In this document: positions 43,351 to 52,201 of the stretch, piece after piece
Layout of the letters: each line of letters begins with the position of its first letter
How positions within the stretch are numbered: the stretch's first letter is position 1
DNA from: Evansella cellulosilytica DSM 2522
GTDB taxonomy: Bacteria > Bacillota > Bacilli > Bacillales > Salisediminibacteriaceae
Assembly: GCF_000177235.2 (NCBI RefSeq)
Contig: NC_014829.1
Coordinates: 1,488,001 to 1,552,000 of the forward strand
Reading direction: 5' to 3'
DNA: 64,000 bases
Translations under genes and position numbers: made by a program
The notes under the pieces: generated by a model
The model's input: only the letters and a program-made list of their open reading frames with translations
Database searches by the model: none
What the model was told of the DNA's origin: nothing

Positions 43351-44256
43351 ATGAGTATAATTACGGAAATTGTAAAACAGCACATTCAAGGATGCCATGA
43401 GTGCTATGTTAACAGAAGTGAGGTTGATGTTTTTAAGCGATCGGATGAACGACAGGCGATAGAAAGAAAGCATAAAAACTTGGAAAAACGAAAAGCCGAA
43501 ATTGTAAAGAATATTGTAGACGGATCGATTATTAAAGAGCATTCGTATGACAACAAATCTATTATTGATTACGGAGTTACTGTTCAACATGTTATCAAAC
43601 AACACCAACATTTTTACATGGAAGAACAAGTACAATTAAGAAGGGCTATCCTTGAAGAAGAAAAAATTGTAGATGATTATCAATTAAATCGTGAAGGGGT
43701 TCGCCACAATGAAAATACACCGAAAATGAAGCAAATTTTTAATGAAAGAGTCAGAGGCGCTTTAACATATCAATATGATCGCCTTGCTGTTGTAAAATAT
43801 GCAGAAAGATGGTGGAACGATTATAATCCAGAATATAAGCACTTTGAAAACGACTGCACAAATTATATCTCACAATGCATATCGGCTGGCGGTGCAACAA
43901 TGTCCGGATTTCCAGATCGATCAAATGGGTGGTGGTATCAAAATAATCAATGGAGCTATAGCTGGTCCGTTGCACATGCATTGAGATGGTACTTAAGTGG
44001 AGCGAAGGATGGGTTACATGCAAAAGAAGTCTATGACCCGAAAAGGCTGTTAAAAGGCGATATTATATGCTACGACTTTAATGGAGATGACCAGTGGCAG
44101 CATACAACAGTCGTTGTTGCAAAGGATGCGGATGGTATGCCATTAGTAAATGCACATACAACGAATAGTCGAATGAGGTATTGGTCGTATGAGGATTCAA
44201 CAGCTTGGACTCCTAATATTAAATATAAATTTTTTCATATTTTAGATCGAGAATAA
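43351..44256 (+). CDS. yhbB: YhbB-like protein with C-terminal putative amidase domain
   Basis: The protein has 301 residues, with a ribosome site GGGAGGGG 6 nt before the ATG. The C-terminal half (about 145-298) is the Amidase_6-type domain: YAERWWNDYNPEYKHFENDCTN with the candidate nucleophile Cys, QWSYSWSVAHALRWYL, and WQHTTVVVAKD with the candidate His. The N-terminal half is charged and helical (KHKNLEKRKAEIVKN) with no signal peptide. Its position between queG/ogt and trmL matches yhbB. A cell-wall or spore-related hydrolytic role is plausible but unproven. Confidence 0.85.
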   Translation: MSIITEIVKQHIQGCHECYVNRSEVDVFKRSDERQAIERKHKNLEKRKAEIVKNIVDGSIIKEHSYDNKSIIDYGVTVQHVIKQHQHFYMEEQVQLRRAILEEEKIVDDYQLNREGVRHNENTPKMKQIFNERVRGALTYQYDRLAVVKYAERWWNDYNPEYKHFENDCTNYISQCISAGGATMSGFPDRSNGWWYQNNQWSYSWSVAHALRWYLSGAKDGLHAKEVYDPKRLLKGDIICYDFNGDDQWQHTTVVVAKDADGMPLVNAHTTNSRMRYWSYEDSTAWTPNIKYKFFHILDRE

Positions 44257-44370
44257 GACGCAGTGTCATTGCTGCAATTTGTAAATTGTAGTATTCTTAT
44301 AATGCTGTTAATGATGAAAACACATAAGATTTGAAAAAATATATAATAGTAATCAGATGAGGTGAAAGAA

Positions 44371-44844
44371 GTGGGTATACACGTCGTACTACACGAACCA
44401 GAAATTCCCGCCAATACAGGTAATATTGCACGCACTTGTGCCGGAACGAATGCATCACTCCATTTAATTCATCCGTTAGGCTTTTCAACGGATGATAGAA
44501 TGCTAAAAAGAGCTGGGTGTGATTACTGGCCTAATGTTCATGTTGAACATTATGATAATATCGAACAGCTATTTGCTCGATTTCCAGAGGGTGAATTTTT
44601 CTTAATTGAAACGAGTGGTGAGAAGTATTACCACGATTTCGATTATAGTGACTTAGAAAAAGATTACTTTTTTATTTTTGGAAAAGAAACGAAAGGTTTG
44701 CCCCAAGACTTAATCGATAAATACAAGGAGCGGTGCTTTAGAATTCCACAGACAGATAAAATTCGATCGCTGAACCTTTCCAATACAGCTGCTATTCTTG
44801 TTTATGAAGCATTACGCCAGCAACAGTTTTGCAATATCACATAA
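44371..44844 (+). CDS. trmL: tRNA (cytidine/uridine-34 2'-O)-methyltransferase TrmL (CspR)
   Basis: The protein has 157 residues from the GTG at 44371 behind GAGGTGA. It is a SPOUT-fold methylase of the YibK/TrmL type: VVLHEPEIPANTGNIARTCA, LHLIHPLGFSTDDRMLKRAGCDYW, FGKETKGLP for S-adenosylmethionine, and RIPQTDKIRSLNLSNTAAILVYE in the knot. It methylates the wobble ribose of leucine tRNAs. The order yhbB-trmL matches yhbB-cspR in B. subtilis. Its terminator is the insertion site of a group II intron. Confidence 0.94.
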   Translation: MGIHVVLHEPEIPANTGNIARTCAGTNASLHLIHPLGFSTDDRMLKRAGCDYWPNVHVEHYDNIEQLFARFPEGEFFLIETSGEKYYHDFDYSDLEKDYFFIFGKETKGLPQDLIDKYKERCFRIPQTDKIRSLNLSNTAAILVYEALRQQQFCNIT

Positions 44845-44851
44845 ATTGATG

Positions 44852-44885
44852 AAGAGGTGTCCGATATATGCGGGACACCTCTTTT
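44852..44885 (+). terminator. Terminator of trmL and intron target
   Basis: AAGAGGTGTCC and GGGACACCTCTT pair around a short loop, followed by TTT. The group II intron begins immediately after it. Confidence 0.85.
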
Positions 44886-45530
44886 GTGCGCTTGGCAGCG
44901 CATCGAACTAATGGGTGGAAGTCCCTAACACGCCGAAGTGGCGGAAGTGTATAGCTGACAGGTAGTGCATGTCCGCGAGGAAATGTGTGGAGGACCTGAA
45001 GGCGAATCTCGGAACAGACGACTAACCACCATGTTGGCTGACAGAATCGGATAACCTTGCGAAAGATGGGGAAGTCCAGTGCCACAAGAGGGTTCTGTAA
45101 GTTATGAGGACTGGGTTCGAGGGAAAGCTTGATGACGTGACCCAAGGAGATCTCATCATCTCCGCTATGCAGTGGTAACTCTCAAACAAGTCCGTGAGGG
45201 GCGAGTTGGGATTATGGGTGGTGAGAAGTCAGAGCAGGGGATATTAGTGAATAAGCTCGTCGGAAAAGTCGTAATGGCGAGTGACTTAGCATGGCGTTGC
45301 TAAGGCGAGCCCTTACCCAAAAGGAAGGGACTTGATGCGAAGCCCGTCTGTCCATGGAAGAAAAGCAATTCAATTTAGAAAGCCGTCATGTGCCAAGCAG
45401 AAGCCAGTGAGGTGGAGCCTAAGAACTGGGGTCGAATAGTAAGTAGACCGTTTGGGACGGAGTACTTTAGGTAAAACTCGGAAAATGCCGTGTGCTAGTC
45501 ATCCGAGAGAGCCAAGGGAAGGATACGAAC

Positions 45531-46856
45531 ATGAGCGAGAGATTAAATAAGAAGAGTTTTCGTGATGGAGTAAAGTCTACACAAAAGAGAAAATGGTATA
45601 GCTTAATGGATAAGGTATGGGCTATGTCCAACATGGAGGAAGCATTCAAAGAGGTAAAACGAAATCGAGGGTCTGCAGGAGTAGATGGAGTTTCTATCCG
45701 TACTTTTGAACACGGGGTGGAGGACAATGTACAAGTTCTTCAACGTGAATTAAAAGAAAAGGCCTATAGACCGAGACCCGTGAAGCGTGTATTTATTCCA
45801 AAAACGGATGGGACGAAAAGACCTTTAGGAATTCCTACTGTGAGAGACCGTGTTGTTCAAGCGGCTGTACGTCGCATTATAGAGCCAATTTTCGAAGACA
45901 AATTTTTGGATTGTAGTTTCGGATTCAGACCGAATAAAAGTGCACATATGGCATTAGAGAAAATCCGAAAGGATTTAATGGATGGGTATGTGTACGTAAT
46001 TGACGCTGATCTAAAAGCCTACTTTGATACAATCCCACAGGATAAACTCATTCAAGCTGTAAGGGAAGAAGTAGTAGACGGTAGTGTTATTCGGTTGATT
46101 CAGAGTTTTTTACAAGCAGGGGTTATGGATGGAGGAAGCTTCCACCTTACTGAAAAAGGAACACCTCAAGGTGGGGTTATTAGTCCATTACTTGCAAATA
46201 TCTATTTACACCCACTCGATGAACTGATGACAAAACGGGGGCATCGAATCACAAGGTACGCTGATGACTTTGTTATATGTTGTAAATCACAAAAAGGGGC
46301 TGAAAGAGTCCTTAAATCAGTAACTCGCTTCTTAAACGAGGAACTAGGTTTAACGGTTCACCCTGAAAAGACTAAGGTTGTTAATAACCTAGAAGAACCA
46401 TTTCTATTTTTGGGTCACGAATTCAAGGGTGGTTATTATGTTTCTGCATCTCCTAAAGCTTTAAAGAAATTTAAAGAAAAGGTTAAGGAGATCACTAGGC
46501 GAAACCAAACCGTAAACATCGAGACATTGATTAAAGAAAAACTTAATCCATACCTAAGAGGTTGGGGTAACTACTTTGGTCACTTTTATGGGAAGACTAT
46601 ATTCACTATATTTGATGGATGGATACGTAGAAGATTAAGATCAGTTCAATTAAGAAGTTGGAGAAATATTAGGAAATTGCACAGGGAACTGAGGAAAAGA
46701 AAATGGAAAGGAGATCTCCCTAGATTGCGTATGAATAGATGGAGAAGCTCTTTGTCTACCCCAGTACATACTGCTTTACCTAAAGAATGGTTCGTAGAAA
46801 TCGGTCTTGTCTCACTTGTAAAACTTTACAATGATCATCATCCCCAACGGGGATAA
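45531..46856 (+). CDS. ltrA: Group II intron reverse transcriptase/maturase
   Basis: The protein has 441 residues from the ATG at 45531, 7 nt after GGGAAGGA. RT motifs in order are RPLGIPTVRDRVVQAAV, FLDCSFGFRPNKSAH, YVIDADLKAYFDTIP, GTPQGGVISPLLANIYL and the active-site YADD in ITRYADDFVICC. The maturase X domain (about 330-430) includes NPYLRGWGNYFGHF. No HNH endonuclease domain follows. All catalytic motifs are intact, so it may be active. It helps the intron splice and copies it into new sites. Confidence 0.95.
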   Translation: MSERLNKKSFRDGVKSTQKRKWYSLMDKVWAMSNMEEAFKEVKRNRGSAGVDGVSIRTFEHGVEDNVQVLQRELKEKAYRPRPVKRVFIPKTDGTKRPLGIPTVRDRVVQAAVRRIIEPIFEDKFLDCSFGFRPNKSAHMALEKIRKDLMDGYVYVIDADLKAYFDTIPQDKLIQAVREEVVDGSVIRLIQSFLQAGVMDGGSFHLTEKGTPQGGVISPLLANIYLHPLDELMTKRGHRITRYADDFVICCKSQKGAERVLKSVTRFLNEELGLTVHPEKTKVVNNLEEPFLFLGHEFKGGYYVSASPKALKKFKEKVKEITRRNQTVNIETLIKEKLNPYLRGWGNYFGHFYGKTIFTIFDGWIRRRLRSVQLRSWRNIRKLHRELRKRKWKGDLPRLRMNRWRSSLSTPVHTALPKEWFVEIGLVSLVKLYNDHHPQRG

Positions 46857-46864
46857 TCATGGAG

Positions 46865-46935
46865 GAGCCGTATGCGATGACCCGCACGTACGGATCTGTG
46901 AGAGGCGCATGAATAATTTCATGCGCCTACTCTAT
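46865..46935 (+). ncRNA. Group II intron domains V and VI
   Basis: Domain V starts GAGCCGTATGCGATGACC and closes with GTACGGATC. Domain VI pairs GAGGCGCATGAA with TTTCATGCGCCTACTC and has the branch-point A bulged in CTACTC. The intron ends at about CTAT, 16 bp before the next gene's stop codon. Confidence 0.85.
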
Positions 46936-46950
46936 TCGCTTTTACAGTTT

Positions 46951-48228
46951 TCATTTTGTAAGCTGAAGCGTGAAAGACTCAGTAGGTATCTTTGCTGGAG
47001 GAAAGTGCTTCTTAAGAAATGATAATGTTTCAAGCCATGCCTCTTCCCCGGCAATGGCGTTTTCGGTTGAAATTCCACCACCTTTTTTATTTTGTAGATT
47101 AAAATATGGTGTATAGGGAAGCGTTAAAAAATGACCAGCATTTTCATAGCAAATATGCTTAACATCATAAGGGAACTGATTCTCTTTAAGACGCTGCTGA
47201 ATTTTTTCAGCCATATATGTGGATGGCCAAAAAGCATCCTTTTTCCCACTGATCATCATAATTGGACCACGAATTTTTTCAGCTGCAATCATTGCATCAA
47301 ATCTTCCTTTGTTTTCATACCTTTGTAAACTTTTATAGTAAAGACTATTCGATTCTGATTCACCATTTGTCTTCATAAACAAACCTTTTATTCTTGAAAA
47401 CAAATTATTTGTTAGAGGTACGTACGGAAGGGGATGCCCTTTTTCTAGCAAGAATGAACGAGTGTTTTTATTGCCTTCACATTGGAAAACGTGACTTGCT
47501 GGTGAATGAGCAATAACAGCGCGAACACTTCTATTCTTACTTGCAAGCAGTAATGCTAATTCAGCTCCTTTAGACATTCCGAATAAAATGATTTTTTGCT
47601 GATCTGTGCTACGGTGTTCTTTTAGCCATTCAATGGCAATATTCAGTGGTTCAACCGGTACATTCGTTGTTTTGTTTTGTGATGCTCCATTGTAATTTAA
47701 GGAAAGCGCACCGTATCCGTGTGAAGCCAAAAGTGCAGCAATGTCATTCCGCATTGGAGCATATCGGTCTCCTAAAATAATGATACTAGGTAGCTTACTT
47801 TTGTTTTTTGGAGAAAAATATGTCCCATTTATGTTCAGTTCATCAGGTAACTGTTCTTCATGAACATAATCTTCCTTAAACATTCTTGTAATTGTCCTTG
47901 CTTCTTTCCTTTGGCTTTCCTCTGCTTCTATATCGATGTGTAGCGTAAGTTGTGAGATGTCTTCGTTGAAAAGTGATTTGTGCTGTTGTTTTGATTGAGG
48001 GTGCATCTTCCATAATAGCTCAGACAAAATATTACTTTTGCCATCTGCGCTTCCAATAGAAAGCTTGCCATTATCATCAGCTGCCGTCGTCGTCGTCGAT
48101 GTCCACATAACTTGTTCGTACTTCATTTTTAACGTGAGTGTGATCGTTTCATTCGGTTTCAGCCCATCCATGTGCAACTGTAGTGGTTCATCAACTCGTC
48201 CTATGTCAGGATAAAGAAAACATTTCAT
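46951..48228 (-). CDS. Acyl-CoA thioesterase/BAAT-family alpha/beta hydrolase
   Basis: A 425-residue protein. An N-terminal immunoglobulin-like thioesterase/amino-acid acyltransferase domain (about 1-130, LYPDIGRVDEPLQLHMDGL) precedes an alpha/beta-hydrolase domain. The nucleophile elbow is FGMSKGAELALLLASK, the Asp region is MMISGKKDAFWPS and the His is in YENAGHFLTLPYTPY. The BAAT family hydrolyses acyl-CoA or acyl conjugates; in bacteria its substrates are mostly unknown. The gene is convergent with trmL, and the intron ends just beyond its stop without disrupting it. Ribosome site GAGGTGA. Confidence 0.87.
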   Translation of the reverse strand: MKCFLYPDIGRVDEPLQLHMDGLKPNETITLTLKMKYEQVMWTSTTTTAADDNGKLSIGSADGKSNILSELLWKMHPQSKQQHKSLFNEDISQLTLHIDIEAEESQRKEARTITRMFKEDYVHEEQLPDELNINGTYFSPKNKSKLPSIIILGDRYAPMRNDIAALLASHGYGALSLNYNGASQNKTTNVPVEPLNIAIEWLKEHRSTDQQKIILFGMSKGAELALLLASKNRSVRAVIAHSPASHVFQCEGNKNTRSFLLEKGHPLPYVPLTNNLFSRIKGLFMKTNGESESNSLYYKSLQRYENKGRFDAMIAAEKIRGPIMMISGKKDAFWPSTYMAEKIQQRLKENQFPYDVKHICYENAGHFLTLPYTPYFNLQNKKGGGISTENAIAGEEAWLETLSFLKKHFPPAKIPTESFTLQLTK

Positions 48229-48426
48229 TCCTAGCTCACCTCATTTTTTAATTCCTTATATCGTATTCGGACAAGCGCAAAAATAAGACCAAAAAATAAG
48301 AATTGTAAAAAGAAAGTGTATGACGTTTCATCATGTAAGAAAACTTGATTAAGTTGAGGGCACACAAAGGGTGGTAGACTCGTGGTGAGGGGAGTTTTGT
48401 GATAAGGTGTTAAGCTAGACGATAAA

Positions 48427-48463
48427 AAACAACTCTTAAGTAAAGAACTTAAGAGTTGTTTTT
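48427..48463 (-). terminator. Symmetric terminator behind the 29-residue gene
   Basis: AACAACTCTTAAGT and ACTTAAGAGTTGTT pair around a short loop, with A-run before and T-run after, so it works on either strand. It lies 30 bp past the stop of the minus-strand small gene. Confidence 0.75.
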
Positions 48464-48491
48464 AAATAAAACGTAAGTATTATTTTCTTCA

Positions 48492-48581
48492 TTAATGCTT
48501 ATGTGGGTTATCTTCGTATCCAGCAGTAAAGATAGATATTAGAAAGACAACACAAACCCCTAAAATTAATGCAAGTGCCAT
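48492..48581 (-). CDS. Small single-pass membrane protein, 29 residues
   Basis: On the minus strand, an ATG 7 nt after AGGGGGC opens a 29-codon frame: a hydrophobic helix of about 20 residues (MALALILGVCVVFLISIFTA) with the polar tail GYEDNPHKH, then TAA and a terminator. Good ribosome site, start, stop and terminator support a real gene. It resembles in size and build the small subunits or regulators found with oxidases and transporters, such as CydS, but no partner gene is nearby. Function unknown. Confidence 0.65.
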   Translation of the reverse strand: MALALILGVCVVFLISIFTAGYEDNPHKH

Positions 48582-48788
48582 CAAAAATGCCCCCTTTGAT
48601 GTTATCTAAACATAAATATATCACGTTTCATTTATAAAGGGAAGAAAACAACGTCCCATAAATAGTATTACTTCAATTTTTTTGATTATGAATAAAAATA
48701 GTAGGGCCTTGATAAAAGTAGCAAATGTTTTCTATAGTGCTAAATATGATACAGGTAGATTTAAAATTGATTGGATGGATATGTATCT

Positions 48789-48816
48789 TTGATATACACA
48801 ATTATTGTCGTATAAT
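48789..48816 (+). promoter_or_regulatory. Probable SigA promoter of the monooxygenase gene
   Basis: TTGATA at 48789-48794 and TATAAT at 48811-48816, 16 bp apart, 23 bp before the start codon. Confidence 0.6.
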
Positions 48817-48839
48817 AAGAGTAAAGGGGAGGTTATGCT

Positions 48840-49145
48840 ATGTTTGTCGTTTTTAATGAGTTACACGTCCCTGTAGAGGGAAGAGAAAATGTTGCAAAAC
48901 GTTTTGAAAATAGTGCCGATAAGATGAAGAATATACCTGGTTGCTTAGACTTTATGTTTCTGCATCCGGAAGAAGATACCGATTATCAGATAGTGTTAAC
49001 GAAATGGGATTGTAAAGAATCGTACGAAGCTTGGGTAAATAGTGATGAATTTAAAGAAGCGCATAAAAAAAGAAGGGCAAACCTTGATAAAAGCCCGACA
49101 ACTGGTAACAAAATTTCAACATACGAAGTAAAGCATCATTTGTAG
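48840..49145 (+). CDS. Antibiotic biosynthesis monooxygenase/heme-degrading HmoA-like protein
   Basis: A 101-residue ferredoxin-like ABM domain. MFVVFNELHVPVEGRENVAKRF, IPGCLDFMFLHPEEDTDYQIVLTKWDCKESYEAWVNSDEFKEAHK and the terminal histidines resemble the HmoA/HmoB and IsdG group that degrades heme to release iron. It stands behind its own promoter; no Fur-box-like inverted repeat was clearly seen. The YufK-like gene follows by 21 bp. A general ABM role cannot be excluded. Confidence 0.8.
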   Translation: MFVVFNELHVPVEGRENVAKRFENSADKMKNIPGCLDFMFLHPEEDTDYQIVLTKWDCKESYEAWVNSDEFKEAHKKRRANLDKSPTTGNKISTYEVKHHL

Positions 49146-49166
49146 AATGAAGCCAGTGTTATCATC

Positions 49167-49724
49167 ATGAAAAATGCATATTTAACGAGTCATTTCCCAT
49201 TAATTTCAATCGTTATTTTTAGCTTATCGTTCTCGATTTATAGTACACAGGTCATCATATCTTGGTTTGAACAGATTGGATTATATGATGGAATGGTAGA
49301 ATTTTTTTCTGAAAGAGGCATCCATTTAGCGTTACTTTTTTTGTTGTGGTTGTTCTTTTTTATGCTATTTTCAGCACTAAAGCTCATAGCTGATACAGTA
49401 AATGAGCTTTCCTTATTATTCTTTTCAAAAGATAGTGAAGGTACCGATTTAACTAATGTCCGAGGTGGAGCATGGTTTTTCTTAATAGGAAGTATCATTT
49501 CTCTACTAACTATTTTTGATATCAGACTTTTAGTTATCCTCTTTCTATGTATTTGTTTTTTCTATTTTATTTATTTTGTATACAAAGTAAGTTATTCTTT
49601 GTCAAGCATCGGCGTTATTGGTATGATTTTATTTCATATTTTCTTTTGGATTTCATTTATATTGCTAGTACTTTACGCAATGTTAAAAATATATAATAGT
49701 ATCATTGCCAGTTTGCCAATATAG
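49167..49724 (+). CDS. YufK-like (DUF5366) integral membrane protein
   Basis: A 185-residue protein with about five hydrophobic helices. The stretch FFMLFSALKLIADTVNELSLLFFSKD and the length recall the YufK family of Bacillaceae. No catalytic motif is seen and the function is unknown. There is no strong ribosome site; the ATG lies 21 bp after the monooxygenase stop in a weak context, so expression may depend on that gene. Confidence 0.7.
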   Translation: MKNAYLTSHFPLISIVIFSLSFSIYSTQVIISWFEQIGLYDGMVEFFSERGIHLALLFLLWLFFFMLFSALKLIADTVNELSLLFFSKDSEGTDLTNVRGGAWFFLIGSIISLLTIFDIRLLVILFLCICFFYFIYFVYKVSYSLSSIGVIGMILFHIFFWISFILLVLYAMLKIYNSIIASLPI

Positions 49725-49862
49725 GGTTATGTTTTTTTATAGTATTATGACGGGTGAATGTTTTCGTTCACTTGTCTTTTTTTATTTCAGTGTTTGTTAT
49801 TTATAGTCAAGCTAGTAATAGGGGAGTTGTTTTTGCCAATGAGGAAAAGAAGATGTGTGTGA

Positions 49863-50003
49863 ATGTAAGATGGCGCGCGGCCATCTGCCCTTGAGCAAAG
49901 AAAAAGTATTGTGAAGGTAAGGTGGCGCGACGCCAATTGCCTTTGATTAAATAAAAAAGTAAGTAAAGGACAGATGGCGTGCCGTCCCATCTGTCCTTTA
50001 GCA
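49863..50003 (+). repeat. Three 52-bp-spaced hairpin repeats
   Basis: The word TGGCGC/T occurs at 49871, 49923 and 49975, exactly 52 bp apart. Each copy is a small palindrome (GATGGC-GCGCG-GCCATC; GGTGGCG-CGA-CGCCAATT; ACAGATGG-CGTGCCGT-CCCATCTGT) followed by a CTTT and an A-rich stretch. They fill the 350-bp gap between two convergent genes. The copies have drifted while keeping the hairpin. Confidence 0.75.
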
Positions 50004-50075
50004 ATCCTAAAATATAGTAAACGCTCACGCACGAATAACAGCCGTTGCGTCATTCCCATTCGCTCCGAAATCCGA

Positions 50076-51935
50076 TTAATCGATCTTAGACATATAATCG
50101 CGCCACAAATTTAGATGGATATGGTTATAATTTATCGATCTCGGTTGGTCATATCCGATCCAAAGTGCTGAAGTATAGCGATCAGTCATACCAACGAACC
50201 ATAAATCGTTGTAATCGTTCGTTGTTCCCGTTTTTCCGCCGAGATAATTAGAATTAGAAAATGCGGCCCGACTTCCAGTACCTTCAGTCACAACGCGCTT
50301 CATCATTTTTTTCACTTCGTCATTTGCGGCTTTACTCCAAACTTCTTCATGAACCGGCTTCCAGCTATATAGCACATTTCCATTCAAATCGACGACTTGT
50401 TTAATTGCCTTTGGTGAATGATAAACTCCGTTAGTGGCGAATGTTGAGTAAGCTTGTGTCATTTCTAAAACAGAAACGCCATGAGTAAAGCCTCCTAGTG
50501 CTGCTGAAAGGATATAGTCTGATTGTTGGACGCGTTGAAAGTTAAAAGGATCTAAGTAAGAAAAAGCAGTCTCAACACCAATCGTATCTAAAAGACGGAC
50601 AGCCGCAGTATTATAAGAGTGTTTAAACGCTTGTTCCATTTGTACCCGTCCATAAACTGCTCCACCATAGTTTTGAGGGGAGTAGCCATTTTTAGAAAAA
50701 GGAGAAGCATCTACAACGGATGTTTCAGTTGTATTTGTTTCATTTAAATATGGAGCAAAAACAAGTAATGGCTTAATGGATGAGCCTGGTTGTCTATATG
50801 CTTGGAAACCTCTATGAAAATCGAATTTATTGTAATTGGTTCCACCAGTAATCGCGACAATTTCATGGTGGTGATGATCAATTATTGTAGTAGCAGCCTG
50901 TAAACTCGTTTGTGCTAATTGATCGTTGATTGATTTTACAGCTTGTGCTTGTATTTCTGGGTCTAACGCTGTTTCGATAATGACACCTTTTTCAAGAACA
51001 GATTCTGCTCGTTGCTTAAGCTCAAGCGTAATATTGTGTTTTGCTTCGTCCGTGCTTGCGTTATCGATCCTTTTTTTATATCCTTCTTGCTCACTAATGA
51101 GTGCTTCTAGCTCATGGTGAACATATGTGACATAGTCCGGGTGTTTGTCTATTCTGTTTGAGATGTTTAGCGTTATTTCTTCTTTTAGTGCTTCCTCGAA
51201 CGTATCCTCGTCAATTTTTTCTGTTTCTAGCATTTTTGTCAGTATCCACTCTTTGCGAGTATGTGTATGCTCGATGTTTGTCAGTGGGTTAAATTTTTCG
51301 GGATGATTTGGAATGGAGCTAATAAATGCAATTTCAGCCACAGATAACTCATCAATAGGCTTATTAAAATAAAACTGGCTAGCAGCCTCGATTCCATATA
51401 CGCCGTTTTGAAAATAAATTGCATTTAAATATAAAGTAATAATTTCATCCTTCGAAAGCTTGCGTTCTATTTGTATCGCATATAAGAGCTCGCTTAGTTT
51501 TCTTTCATACGATCTGTCATGGGTTAAATATAAATTCCTAGCAAGCTGTTGTGTAATTGTACTTCCGCCTTGAGATATGGAATTGTCGTTAAAATTAACG
51601 ATAAAAGCACGAGTAATCCCTTTCATATCAAAGCCTGGATGCTCATAAAATGACTGATCCTCAGCAGCTAAAAAAGCGTCAATTGCCAATGTAGGAATAG
51701 CATTGAAGGATAATATTACACGGTTTTCACCGTTATAAATTTCAGAAACGATTTCTCCATTTTTATCGACTATAAAACTATTTTGTGATAATGGCATTTT
51801 AGAAATTTTTATATTTTCATCCAGTACCTCATCGATTGGTTTAGTATGTGCCAGTTCCTCCGTAACGAGTAAAAATGAAAATGCAAATAACATAATAAGT
51901 AAAGCAATAAATAGATTCCCGGTTAGTATTCTCAT
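50076..51935 (-). CDS. Class A penicillin-binding protein (transglycosylase/transpeptidase)
   Basis: About 619 residues from the ATG at 51935 (51947 is an alternative). One N-terminal membrane helix is followed by a GT51 transglycosylase domain with AAEDQSFYEHPGFD and GGSTITQQLARNLYL, then a transpeptidase domain with the active Ser in PGSSIKP, SYNTA and GGKTGTTNDYNDLWF. It polymerises and cross-links peptidoglycan outside the membrane. The size is close to B. subtilis PbpF/PbpG rather than PBP1, which suggests a secondary or sporulation-linked enzyme. The C-terminus lacks the long tail of PBP1. Confidence 0.92.
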   Translation of the reverse strand: MRILTGNLFIALLIMLFAFSFLLVTEELAHTKPIDEVLDENIKISKMPLSQNSFIVDKNGEIVSEIYNGENRVILSFNAIPTLAIDAFLAAEDQSFYEHPGFDMKGITRAFIVNFNDNSISQGGSTITQQLARNLYLTHDRSYERKLSELLYAIQIERKLSKDEIITLYLNAIYFQNGVYGIEAASQFYFNKPIDELSVAEIAFISSIPNHPEKFNPLTNIEHTHTRKEWILTKMLETEKIDEDTFEEALKEEITLNISNRIDKHPDYVTYVHHELEALISEQEGYKKRIDNASTDEAKHNITLELKQRAESVLEKGVIIETALDPEIQAQAVKSINDQLAQTSLQAATTIIDHHHHEIVAITGGTNYNKFDFHRGFQAYRQPGSSIKPLLVFAPYLNETNTTETSVVDASPFSKNGYSPQNYGGAVYGRVQMEQAFKHSYNTAAVRLLDTIGVETAFSYLDPFNFQRVQQSDYILSAALGGFTHGVSVLEMTQAYSTFATNGVYHSPKAIKQVVDLNGNVLYSWKPVHEEVWSKAANDEVKKMMKRVVTEGTGSRAAFSNSNYLGGKTGTTNDYNDLWFVGMTDRYTSALWIGYDQPRSINYNHIHLNLWRDYMSKID

Positions 51936-52201
51936 TGTGTGCACCATCTCTTCATATATGAACTAATATTATTTTACCCTATTATTTTATGAAAAAAAGA
52001 CTATTTCTCAATTCTTTACTTGGTTACCTAATATGTAATTTATACCAGTAACAGAAGTATAATATTAGAATACTATTCTTCCTAGATGAAAATGAATGTG
52101 TACGAGTGTTTCATAAATGTAATAGAATCATTGACTATGTGATTGCATAAGATGAACCATGGATGTCTAATAGTACAGACTGGTGTTGAGAGGAGGAAAT
52201 C

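Larger units (their letters stand above)
44886..46935 (+). mobile_element. Group II intron (bacterial class C-like)
   Basis: The 5' end is GTGCGCTTGGCAGCGCATC, matching the GUGCG intron consensus. About 640 nt of structured RNA domains precede the maturase gene in domain IV. Domain V (46865-46896) and a domain VI hairpin with a bulged A follow. Insertion directly behind an intrinsic terminator, and a maturase without endonuclease domain, are hallmarks of class C. The element looks full length. The exact 3' end is placed within a few bases. Confidence 0.88.
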
